Part shown: piece by piece, positions 9,185-16,594 of the stretch | Layout: each line of letters starts with the position of its first letter | How positions within the stretch are numbered: the first letter of the stretch is position 1 | Source of the DNA: an uncultured Lachnospiraceae bacterium | Lineage (GTDB): Bacteria; Bacillota; Clostridia; Lachnospirales; Lachnospiraceae | Direction of reading: 5' to 3' | Assembly: GCA_902793845.1 (NCBI GenBank) | Contig: CADBFE010000009.1 | Span: 1,905-49,457 of the forward strand | DNA: 47,553 nt | Translations under genes and position numbers: made by a program | The notes under the pieces: model-generated | The model's database searches: none | Seen by the model: only the letters and a program-made list of their open reading frames with translations | Told to the model about the DNA's origin: nothing

Positions 9185-9769
9185 ATGAGAAACAGTGAAA
9201 TAGTCAGAAAAACCAAAGAGACTGATATAAATGTAAAGCTTGAGATCGACGGCAGCGGAAAAAGCAGTATAAATACCGGAGTCGGTTTCTTTGATCATAT
9301 GCTGACCGGCTTTTCAAAGCATGGTTTCTTTGATCTTGACCTTACATGTAAGGGAGACCTTGAGGTAGACGGTCATCATACTGTGGAGGACTGCGGAATC
9401 GCCCTCGGTGAGGCTATCAAAAAAGCTCTTGCTACAAAAGAGGGAATCAGGAGATTCGGAGATATAATACTCCCAATGGATGATGCTCTTGTCCTTTGCG
9501 CAGTTGATATAAGCGGCAGACCTTATTTGAATTATGATGTAAAGGTTACCGAGGAAAAGTGCGGCGATTTTGACACATGTCTTGCCAGTGAGTTTTTCTA
9601 TGCGGTCAGCTACAGCGCGGGCATAAATATCCACATTAAGCAGCTGGCCGGAATGAACGGACATCATATACTCGAAGCTGCTTTCAAGGCATTCGGTAAA
9701 GCCCTTGATATGGCTACCGGATATGACAACAGAATTGACGGTGTCCTTTCAACAAAAGGTTCTCTTTAA
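9185..9769 (+). CDS. hisB: Imidazoleglycerol-phosphate dehydratase
   Basis: Dehydrates imidazole-glycerol phosphate to imidazole-acetol phosphate. This is the monofunctional 194-residue form, with no phosphatase domain. Manganese-ligand motifs are present: GVGFFDHML, the DGHHTVEDCGIALG block, and the C-terminal AGMNGHHILEAAFKAFGKAL. AAGGGG precedes the ATG. It lies 14 bases after hisD in the same operon. Confidence 0.96.
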   Translation: MRNSEIVRKTKETDINVKLEIDGSGKSSINTGVGFFDHMLTGFSKHGFFDLDLTCKGDLEVDGHHTVEDCGIALGEAIKKALATKEGIRRFGDIILPMDDALVLCAVDISGRPYLNYDVKVTEEKCGDFDTCLASEFFYAVSYSAGINIHIKQLAGMNGHHILEAAFKAFGKALDMATGYDNRIDGVLSTKGSL

Positions 9770-9798
9770 TATCCGGATAAAAGGGGTTTTTATACATC

Positions 9799-10821
9799 AT
9801 GGAAGAACTTAGTAAAGCATATAAAAAATTTGTTGCAACCATATATTTAAGCGGTAAATCTTGTGTCCGTTCCATAGCCAACAGAGAAGAAATCTCAAAC
9901 GATCCTGTTAAGCTGGCAAAGTTTTATGAAGATAACGGAGCTGATGAGATACTTATTTTTGATTTATCGAGAGGTGAGGAAGAACACGAGTCTGCCCTTT
10001 CATATATCAGAAAGATTACATCTGCATCTGCCATACCCGTATGCGCTGCCGGCAATATTAAATCTTTTGAGGATGCTGTCAGACTCCTGTATGCAGGATG
10101 CTATCGCATTGTCCTTAATTTTGCAAAAGAAAATAATATTGAGATGGTAAAGACGCTCTCTGACAGATTCGGTCAGGAAGTCCTTATGGCAGCCATCACA
10201 AGCACGGATGTGTTTACGGAGCACAAGGAACTGATCGAAAATAATATATCAGAGCTCCTTATTATGCATGAGGACTGCACTCTTAAGCTCCTTAAAAAGA
10301 CGATAGTGCCCATGCTGGTACCACTGGCTGATATACCTCTTGAGAGACTGATAGATTATCTTGATAAAGATGTGATATCGGGAGTACTCGGAACGGTTGT
10401 AAATGCCAATATTGAAGAGCTGTACGGTATTAAGGAACTCTGCTCAGACCGCGGTATCAGGACATACGGATTTAAGGCTGCTCTTAAGTGGGCAGATCTT
10501 AAAAAGGATGATAAAGGACTGGTTCCCTGTATCGTTCAGGATGTTATTAATGGCGACGTTCTCATGATGGCTTATATGAATGAAGAGGCTTTTGAGGCTA
10601 CAGTAAAAACAGGCCGTATGAATTATTACAGCAGGAGCAGAAAGAGCCAGTGGCTCAAGGGAGAGACAAGTGGTCATTTCCAGTATGTAAAGAGCCTTTA
10701 TGCAGACTGTGATTCCGATACACTCCTTGCGAAAGTATCACAGGTGGGTGCAGCATGTCATACAGGTTCAAGATCCTGCTTTTTCAAGGAAATAATAAAA
10801 ACAAAAGGTATACTTGATTGA
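9799..10821 (+). CDS. hisI: Phosphoribosyl-AMP cyclohydrolase with an N-terminal HisF/HisA-like barrel (HisI fusion)
   Basis: The C-terminal 100 residues (about 233-335) are a complete PRA-cyclohydrolase. They contain [37 protein letters not shown], the metal-binding DCDSDTLL and the catalytic [12 protein letters not shown]. Residues 1-225 look like a HisF/HisA TIM barrel ([41 protein letters not shown]). However, the aspartates expected in strand 1 (here ATIYLSG) and strand 5 (here LMAAITST) are not seen, so this half is probably a non-catalytic domain. Fusions of this kind occur in other Lachnospiraceae, usually followed by a HisE domain; here the protein ends at residue 340 without one. 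Its stop overlaps the next start (TGATG). Confidence 0.85.
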   Translation: MEELSKAYKKFVATIYLSGKSCVRSIANREEISNDPVKLAKFYEDNGADEILIFDLSRGEEEHESALSYIRKITSASAIPVCAAGNIKSFEDAVRLLYAGCYRIVLNFAKENNIEMVKTLSDRFGQEVLMAAITSTDVFTEHKELIENNISELLIMHEDCTLKLLKKTIVPMLVPLADIPLERLIDYLDKDVISGVLGTVVNANIEELYGIKELCSDRGIRTYGFKAALKWADLKKDDKGLVPCIVQDVINGDVLMMAYMNEEAFEATVKTGRMNYYSRSRKSQWLKGETSGHFQYVKSLYADCDSDTLLAKVSQVGAACHTGSRSCFFKEIIKTKGILD

Positions 10822-12725
10822 TGAGTAATATTGATTTATCAAAAAGACAGCTTGCCCTGTCTCATAAGCTACTTATGAGTATAGACAAGCCTGCCCGTTA
10901 TACAGGCGGTGAGCCTAACAGCGTATATAAAACGAAGTCGGATATAAGGCTTCGTTTTTGTATGTGTTTCCCTGATATCTACGAGATAGGTATGTCCCAC
11001 CTTGGTATATCCATTTTGTACGGTATGATGAATACGTATGAAGATGTATGGTGCGAGAGGGTATTTTCACCCTGGACCGATCTTGATAAAGTCCTAAGGG
11101 ATAATGATATACCCCTGTTTGCTCTTGAGAGTCAGGATCCGGTCAGGGATTTTGATTTCCTCGGCATCACTCTGCAGTATGAGATGTGCTATACAAATAT
11201 ACTCCAGATCCTTGATCTGTCCGGCATACCCCTGCGCTCTTTAGAGAGGGAATATGACAGACCACTCGGAGAATATCCTGTAGTTATAGGCGGCGGACCT
11301 TGTATTTATAATGCTGAACCTATTGCTGACTTTTTTGATATTTTTTATATCGGTGAGGGCGAGACGAGATACAGGGAACTTTTTGATCTTTATCTTGAGT
11401 GTAAAGAAAAAGGTCTGACCAGAGGAGAGTTTCTCCATAAAGCTGCACTTATACCCGGCATGTATGTGCCGTCTCTTTATGAAGTATCGTACAACGATGA
11501 CAATACGGTCAGGGCATACAGGCCTGTATACGATGATGTACCTGAAAGTGTCAGAAAGGAAGTTGTCACAGAACTGGATGATGTATTTTATCAGACAAAG
11601 CCTGTAGTACCTTTTATCAGGGCAACCCAGGACAGAATAGTCCTTGAGGTTATGAGAGGATGCATAAGGGGATGCAGATTCTGCCAGGCCGGACAGATAT
11701 ATAAGCCCATCAGATACAGAAGTGTCGATAAGCTTATAGAATACGCAGAGGAACTCATTAAAAATACGGGATATGAGGAGATGTCTCTGGCATCTCTTTC
11801 TACAAGTGATTATCCTGATTTAAAGGAACTGCTGGAGAGACTCATAGATTTATGTAACAGAAAGAAGATAAATATCTCCCTGCCGTCCCTGCGTATAGAT
11901 GCATTTTCACTTGATGTAATGAGCAAGGTTCAGGACGTAAGAAAGACCTCCCTTACTTTTGCACCGGAGGCCGGCAGCCAGAGGATGCGTAATGTGATCA
12001 ATAAGGGTCTCACGTATGAAAATATTGCCGACGGCGCATCAAAAGCATTTATGGGCGGCTGGAATAAAGTTAAGTTTTATTTCATGCTGGGTCTGCCCTT
12101 TGAGACAGAGGAGGATATCAAGGCCATACCACAGCTTGGAAATGATATAGCTGCTCTTTATTATGAGACGGTTCCAAAGGAAAAACGTATGGGCAGGGTA
12201 CAGATAACCATGAGTACCTCATTCTTTATCCCCAAGCCCTTTACGGCATTTCAGTGGGCGCCCATGAATAACATGCAGCAGTTTATTGATAAAGCAGAAC
12301 TCACTAAACATACGATGCTGGAACAGCTCAATAAAAAGTCGTTATCATATCACTGGCATGAAGCGGGCACCAGTATTGTTGAAGGAGTCCTTGCCAGAGG
12401 TGACAGACGTATCAGCGAAGCAATAGTTTATGCATATAAAAACGGCTGTCTCTTTGATGCATGGTCCGAGGAGTACAAGCATCATATATGGATGGAAGCT
12501 TTTGAAAAATACGGTCCCGGACTTGATTATTATATATTCAGAGAACGGGATAAAGATGAAGTCTTTCCGTGGGATGTCATTGACTGCGGTGTAAGCAAAT
12601 CATATCTCTACAGGGAGTGGGAAAATGCCAGGGCAGGAAAAGTAACAGCAAACTGTCGTGATAAATGCGCCGGCTGCGGAGCTTTTGTATTTGACTGCGG
12701 TATATGTCCCGGCGTGGGTAAATAA
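10821..12725 (+). CDS. B12-binding-type radical SAM protein (TIGR03960-like)
   Basis: 634 residues from the ATG at 10821; a TTG three bases upstream is less likely. The N-terminal half resembles the cobalamin-binding domain seen in this radical SAM class (MCFPDIYEIGMSHLGISILY). The radical SAM core has the 4Fe-4S cluster motif CIRGCRFC, cysteines at about 281, 285 and 288, followed by TSDYPDLKELL and the APEAGSQRMRNVINKG segment. A cysteine-rich tail (CRDKCAGCGAFVFDCGICPG) may bind a second metal. The substrate is unknown. It is always worth reading together with the next gene, a DUF2344 partner. The gene overlaps hisI by one base, so histidine operon transcripts probably include it. Confidence 0.85.
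   Translation: MSNIDLSKRQLALSHKLLMSIDKPARYTGGEPNSVYKTKSDIRLRFCMCFPDIYEIGMSHLGISILYGMMNTYEDVWCERVFSPWTDLDKVLRDNDIPLFALESQDPVRDFDFLGITLQYEMCYTNILQILDLSGIPLRSLEREYDRPLGEYPVVIGGGPCIYNAEPIADFFDIFYIGEGETRYRELFDLYLECKEKGLTRGEFLHKAALIPGMYVPSLYEVSYNDDNTVRAYRPVYDDVPESVRKEVVTELDDVFYQTKPVVPFIRATQDRIVLEVMRGCIRGCRFCQAGQIYKPIRYRSVDKLIEYAEELIKNTGYEEMSLASLSTSDYPDLKELLERLIDLCNRKKINISLPSLRIDAFSLDVMSKVQDVRKTSLTFAPEAGSQRMRNVINKGLTYENIADGASKAFMGGWNKVKFYFMLGLPFETEEDIKAIPQLGNDIAALYYETVPKEKRMGRVQITMSTSFFIPKPFTAFQWAPMNNMQQFIDKAELTKHTMLEQLNKKSLSYHWHEAGTSIVEGVLARGDRRISEAIVYAYKNGCLFDAWSEEYKHHIWMEAFEKYGPGLDYYIFRERDKDEVFPWDVIDCGVSKSYLYREWENARAGKVTANCRDKCAGCGAFVFDCGICPGVGK
10929..10958 (+). other. Terminator-like hairpin inside the radical SAM coding region
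   Basis: AAAACGAAG (10929-10937) and CTTCGTTTT (10950-10958) are exact complements around a 12-base loop, with one further T following. It has the shape of a small intrinsic terminator about 110 bases into the radical SAM gene. It could reduce read-through from the his genes, or it could be chance in coding sequence. Confidence 0.3.
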
Positions 12726-12741
12726 TTTCGGAGTAATGTAA

Positions 12742-13404
12742 ATGTCAGAAACCATCAGAATAAAATTTACAAGAACAGGACCTGTAAGCTATATAGGACA
12801 TCTTGATCTGCTCAGATATTTTCAGAAGATTATAGCAAAGTCAGGGATAGATATAAAATACAGTCAGGGATTTAATCCTCATCAGCTTGTATCATTTGCA
12901 TATCCCCTTGGCGTATCCATGGAGACTCTCGGGGACTATATGGATATGGAGGTTGAAAGCTTTGAATCAACTGACAGTATTGTGGAATCCTTAAACTCAG
13001 TAATGAATGAAGGGATAACTGTAGTATCGGCATCTGTAGTTCCTGAGGGGGAGCCTACAGCCATGGCCAGTGTATTTATGGCTGATTATGACGTGTTTAC
13101 CGACGGGATTTTTGATGAAAATGAGATCAGCGATTATCTAGCCCGAAAAGAGATTTTTATTTTAAAGGAATCAAAGAAAGGCCAGACAGAGTCTGATATC
13201 CGCCCGGGAATAAAAGAATTGAAATCTTTTGACGGAGGACTGTTCATGAGGCTTTCTTCCGGAAGCAGTCTTAATGTAAAGCCTGCAAGCGTGATAGAAA
13301 CCCTTAATTCATTTACGGGAAAAAATGTAAGTATAGATCTTATCCGCAGACTTGAGATATATAAGGGTGATGAAAACGGTATAAAACCTCTCGGAGAATA
13401 CTGA
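12742..13404 (+). CDS. Radical SAM-associated protein (TIGR03936 / DUF2344)
   Basis: A 220-residue protein of a family normally fused to, or encoded next to, the TIGR03960 radical SAM protein, as here. The N-terminus IRIKFTRTGPVSYIGHLDLL, followed by FQKIIAKSGIDIKYSQGFNPHQ and SFAYPLGVSMETLGDYMD, is the diagnostic block. The biochemical role is unknown. Linkage to RNase G and, in other genomes, to ribosomal protein genes hints at RNA or ribosome metabolism. Its stop and the next start share one base (TGATG). Confidence 0.85.
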   Translation: MSETIRIKFTRTGPVSYIGHLDLLRYFQKIIAKSGIDIKYSQGFNPHQLVSFAYPLGVSMETLGDYMDMEVESFESTDSIVESLNSVMNEGITVVSASVVPEGEPTAMASVFMADYDVFTDGIFDENEISDYLARKEIFILKESKKGQTESDIRPGIKELKSFDGGLFMRLSSGSSLNVKPASVIETLNSFTGKNVSIDLIRRLEIYKGDENGIKPLGEY

Positions 13405-14450
13405 TGATAAAACCAAGGACAGATGATATAGACGTTTCGGCTGAAATGAAAGGCCATGAAAAACGTCTCATAATACTGACAAGGGATAAAAAATTTATAT
13501 ATATTCTGATCGATGAAGACAGGATAAAGAGGCTGGAAGTGGAGACACCTGATGATATTAAGCCCGGTGATATTTTTGCTGCAAAGGTTGCCGATATAAA
13601 TAAATCATTATCAGGTGCTTTTGTATTTTTAAAGCACGGAGTTCAGGGATATATAGACAACATGAATCCCGAAGGCATATTTCTCCTCAACAGAAAATAT
13701 GACGGCGTATTAAAACAGGGAGATGAACTGTTTGTATCTGTCAAAAAAGAAGGGAGCGGTAATAAGGTCCCCCTGTGCGTGCCATTAAAAGAAAATGCAT
13801 GTGATTTTTACAATCCGGGCCTTATTTATAAAACTCCGTCTCTGTATAAACAGGCAGACTGCTGCTTAAGAAAGATATTTTCCGATATGGGAGTGTCAAA
13901 AGATGATACGGGTATCAAAGTAGTATGTGACTGTGATCATTCATTCAGGATGGCAAAGTCAGTCCTTAACGATTATTCTGTGGAAATAAAAGAGCATAAA
14001 GAGTCTAAAGTCTCACTTGATGTTATTTACGGCCTTAAATCTAAGGTTGAAAGGATAACAGATGATAAGGTGTGGCTAAAAAGCGGAGGTTATCTTTATA
14101 TAGACAGGACAAGGGCCATGTATGTCATAGATGTCAACAGCGGTAAATTACAGGAAAAAAACAGGGAAGCCGGTTTTATTGTTACATCTTTGGAGGCAAT
14201 TGATGAGATAGTATATCAGATAGAGGCCAGAAATCTTTCGGGTATAATTGTTGTGGATATGTTAAAAATAAACAATGAAAAGGATAAGACTATGTTGATA
14301 AATACCTTTTCGGAGAAACTGGCCCGCTTGAATCCGCCCGGAAGGCTCGCAGATGTAACAAAATTAGGGCTTTATGAGATTACAAGGCAGAAATTACGTC
14401 CTGATATAAATGAGCAGTTAAAGAGACTGGGTAAAACAATATTGCTCTAA
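13404..14450 (+). CDS. rng: Ribonuclease E/G family protein
   Basis: Endoribonuclease of the RNase E/G type, 348 residues, shorter than E. coli RNase G. An S1-like RNA-binding region lies around residues 40-105 (IKPGDIFAAKVADINKSLSGAFVFL). The DNase-I-like catalytic core includes YVIDVNSGK and SGIIVVDMLKI, which hold the two metal-binding aspartates expected in the family. RLADVTKLGLYEITRQK is the conserved end of the core. It lacks the Zn-link and the long scaffold of RNase E. In many Clostridia this gene precedes rplU and rpmA; here a terminator follows instead. Confidence 0.88.
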   Translation: MIKPRTDDIDVSAEMKGHEKRLIILTRDKKFIYILIDEDRIKRLEVETPDDIKPGDIFAAKVADINKSLSGAFVFLKHGVQGYIDNMNPEGIFLLNRKYDGVLKQGDELFVSVKKEGSGNKVPLCVPLKENACDFYNPGLIYKTPSLYKQADCCLRKIFSDMGVSKDDTGIKVVCDCDHSFRMAKSVLNDYSVEIKEHKESKVSLDVIYGLKSKVERITDDKVWLKSGGYLYIDRTRAMYVIDVNSGKLQEKNREAGFIVTSLEAIDEIVYQIEARNLSGIIVVDMLKINNEKDKTMLINTFSEKLARLNPPGRLADVTKLGLYEITRQKLRPDINEQLKRLGKTILL

Positions 14451-14512
14451 AACGATAAAATTATATTTGTATTTTGAAGATTTTTGGATAATAATACGAG
14501 ATTTTCGGTTTT

Positions 14513-14553
14513 GGCTATTTTGAACAAAAAATTGTTTGAAATGGCCTTTTTTT
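14513..14553 (+). terminator. Rho-independent terminator closing the his-radical SAM-rng transcript
   Basis: GGCTATTTTGAACAA pairs with TTGTTTGAAATGGCC over 15 positions, three of them G-U, around an AAAAA loop. Seven T residues follow immediately. It lies 62 bases after the RNase gene. Confidence 0.85.
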
Positions 14554-14568
14554 ATTGATATTATTTTA

Positions 14569-14628
14569 TTGTGTCTTAAAAAGAGAAGGGGGTTATTATG
14601 ACCTGTATTTTTTAAGGCGGAATATAAT
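14569..14628 (+). promoter_or_regulatory. Candidate promoter region for the SHOCT-repeat gene
   Basis: Two weak candidates are visible. One is TTGTGT (14569-14574) with TATTAT (14593-14598) at 18-base spacing. The other is TATAAT (14623-14628), whose best upstream partner ATGACC sits 19 bases away. Between them is a five-codon micro-ORF (14598-14615, MTCIF) with AAGGGGG just upstream. A promoter must lie here because a strong terminator precedes it and a well-placed TGGAGG leads the next ATG, but I cannot choose the exact element. Confidence 0.35.
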
Positions 14629-14656
14629 CTTATGAAAAGTTTGGAGGTATCCGAGA

Positions 14657-16318
14657 ATGGAAGTATTTCAGTGTAACTGGGGAAGCAGCTTAAAGTCGCT
14701 TTTCTCTGCAAAGAGCCAGGAGAAGCTTTATCTGCAGATTAACGATCCCAATCCTGCTGATGGTGTAAAGATTACAGGTAAGGGTTATATCTGTAATGAA
14801 GAGGGTAAGAATGAGTATATTTCTACTTTTGATTATCCAGCAAATGACATCCGTGACGTAAAAAAGGGAGAATTCCAGGGAACAGAAGCTCTCGTGCTTA
14901 TCACAAAGCTTCAGACTCTCTACGGAGCAAAGAAGACCCAGACAATTCTGCCCGGTATTAAAGATATTGACAGAGCAATTGATACTCTTAAGAGAATCGC
15001 AAGTGAGGCCGGAGCCGGCAAGGAAGAGAAGAAAGAATCTGCACCTGCCAAGAAAGAAGCTCCCAAGCCCGCACCTGCACCTACTCCTGCAGCAAAGCCT
15101 GCACCCGCACCTGCTCCGGCACCTGCGCCTGCTCCGGCTCCCGCAGCTCCTGCACCCGCACCGGCGCCTGCACCTGCTCCGGCTCCCGCAGCACCCGCAC
15201 CCGCTCCGGTACCTGCACCTGCAGCTCCCGCAGCACCCGCTCTGCCTGAACCTCAGCTCACGCCTCAGTTTAACCCGGCACCGACTCCGGCACCTGCAGC
15301 GCCTGCTGCTCCCGCAAAAGCAGAGAAGCCCAAAGATGCTGAATCATATGAGAAAAAACTTAAGAAACTCGATATCCTTCATGAGTCGGGAATGTGCTCT
15401 GATGACGAGTATAAAGAGAAAAAACTTAAACTCCTCTGCGATGAGAAGGGGCTTGGAACATTCTACGACAAGATTCAGAAGATATTTGTACTTAAGAAAT
15501 CAGGTATGCTTTCTGATGTAGAGTTTGAGGCAAACAAGAACCAGATCGTTGATGAGTGCTTTGATACATCTGTTAAGGACCTCACGGTATTTGCGGATAA
15601 CATGACAAAACTTCCTGTAATACTTATGAGTGAGCTTATTACAGAAGAAGAGTTTGCCACAAAGAAGGCAAAGATCATTGATTCCGTTAAGTACAATCCA
15701 ATGGATTCAAATGATGTATTCTGCTTAAAACTCCAGAAGCTGCCTATCCTCCGTGATGCAGAGATGATACCCGGTAAAGAGGTTGAGTCAGATATTAAAG
15801 AACTCAAGGCTATCCTTGATCCCAAGGCTACAGATTCTGTTGATGCCATCGATATGAAACTTGCCAAGTGGCCTGCAATGGTTAAAGCCGGCGTAGTATC
15901 AGATCTTGAGTACAAAGAGAAGCAGAACAAGCTTATCAATGAAGTAATGGCTATGCCTTTCTCAGATGAAGCATCATTTAAGAACAAGTCTGAGCGCATC
16001 ATGAAGATGAAGGATAAGGGCTGGCTCACAGAGATGGATTTCCATGGCAAGAAAGTGGAAGTGCTCAAGGATGTCAACAATATTACAGATTACATCCTCC
16101 GTACAAAGCTTTATATGGTTGCCAAGACAACAGGACTCATTACCAGCGAGGATTATGAAGCTAAAAAGGCAGAGCTTATCAAGGAAGTATTTGCTCCCTA
16201 TGCAGATATGGATGAGTTCCAGGCCAAGGTTAATATGCTCATGAAGCTTAATGAGGCTGCAATCATTTCCGATGAGGAATACTCAGGATACAAGAATAAG
16301 TTGATGAGTGATTTATAA
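14657..16318 (+). CDS. Pro/Ala-linker protein with eight SHOCT-like repeats
   Basis: 553 residues, no signal peptide, no membrane helix. Residues 1-115 form a globular domain (KLYLQINDPNPADGV, TFDYPANDIRDVKKGE, TILPGIKDIDRAIDTLKRI). Its pattern recalls the bacterial PH-like domains often paired with SHOCT motifs. Residues 130-222 are almost pure Pro-Ala. From 231 to 550 I count eight consecutive units of about 30 residues, starting near 231, 270, 312, 355, 398, 441, 479 and 521. Each follows the SHOCT pattern of a hydrophobic helix, a short turn such as SGMLSDVEFE or TGLITSEDYE, and a KKxxLI end. SHOCT motifs are normally single C-terminal oligomerisation tags. The function is unknown; a scaffold role is inference. 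It is flanked by a terminator and by long hairpins, so it is probably transcribed alone. Confidence 0.75.
   Translation: MEVFQCNWGSSLKSLFSAKSQEKLYLQINDPNPADGVKITGKGYICNEEGKNEYISTFDYPANDIRDVKKGEFQGTEALVLITKLQTLYGAKKTQTILPGIKDIDRAIDTLKRIASEAGAGKEEKKESAPAKKEAPKPAPAPTPAAKPAPAPAPAPAPAPAPAAPAPAPAPAPAPAPAAPAPAPVPAPAAPAAPALPEPQLTPQFNPAPTPAPAAPAAPAKAEKPKDAESYEKKLKKLDILHESGMCSDDEYKEKKLKLLCDEKGLGTFYDKIQKIFVLKKSGMLSDVEFEANKNQIVDECFDTSVKDLTVFADNMTKLPVILMSELITEEEFATKKAKIIDSVKYNPMDSNDVFCLKLQKLPILRDAEMIPGKEVESDIKELKAILDPKATDSVDAIDMKLAKWPAMVKAGVVSDLEYKEKQNKLINEVMAMPFSDEASFKNKSERIMKMKDKGWLTEMDFHGKKVEVLKDVNNITDYILRTKLYMVAKTTGLITSEDYEAKKAELIKEVFAPYADMDEFQAKVNMLMKLNEAAIISDEEYSGYKNKLMSDL
15044..15322 (+). repeat. 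Low-complexity Pro-Ala codon repeat
   Basis: A run of CCT/CCG/CCC-GCA/GCT/GCG codons encodes the Pro-Ala linker of the SHOCT-repeat protein. The bases are locally much richer in GC than the neighbourhood, and synonymous codons are mixed. Such tracts change length easily by slippage and may be misassembled. Confidence 0.85.
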
Positions 16319-16341
16319 GTTGATATAGTCTTTGGGACAAA

Positions 16342-16393
16342 AAATATCCCCTCCGATGCTGAGCACAAGCGCAATGCATCGGAGGGGATATTT
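16342..16393. repeat. Long hairpin, copy A of a dispersed hairpin family (variant)
   Basis: Arms of 18 bases (16342-16359 and 16376-16393) are perfect complements. With one bulged T the pairing extends outward by about five more bases. Read on the - strand, the apical loop starts ATTGCGC and ends CTCA, flanked by GC on both sides, so it resembles the apical part of the other copies but is shorter and lacks the GCGGAGC loop. It lies 24 bases after the SHOCT-repeat gene and is followed by ATTTATTTG, so it may also terminate transcription. Confidence 0.75.
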
Positions 16394-16445
16394 ATTTGTC
16401 AGCGAAAGTGAATGTCGGATTAATAAATCACTGTGTAGAAAAGCT

Positions 16446-16514
16446 GAGGAAATAACACCTGTGACGCATTGAGCCGCGGAGCAAGGCTCGTAGCGTCACA
16501 GGTGTTATTTCCTC
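16446..16514. repeat. Long hairpin, copy B of a dispersed hairpin family
   Basis: Arms of 22 bases (16446-16467 and 16493-16514) are perfect complements. The apex reads ATT, inner stem GAGCC, loop GCGGAGCAA, inner stem GGCTC, then GTA. There is no T-run on the + side, so it is not a classical terminator. It lies 14 bases upstream of the thrC promoter -35 box. Confidence 0.8.
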
Positions 16515-16528
16515 GCGGAGTCAACATA

Positions 16529-16558
16529 TTGAAAACATTGGCGTCTTTATTGTATAAT
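16529..16558 (+). promoter_or_regulatory. Sigma-A promoter of thrC
   Basis: TTGAAA (16529-16534) and TATAAT (16553-16558) at 18-base spacing, with TG directly before the -10 box. The distance to the thrC start is about 36 bases, leaving no room for a T-box or riboswitch. Confidence 0.75.
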
Positions 16559-16594
16559 GAATGCAAATTATGAAAAAGAATGGAGTTTTTTGAG

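Noticed and set aside
14967..15521. Leu/His/Arg-rich ORF in another frame of the Pro-Ala region
   Set aside because: It is a frame-shadow of the GC-rich linker codons inside the SHOCT-repeat gene.
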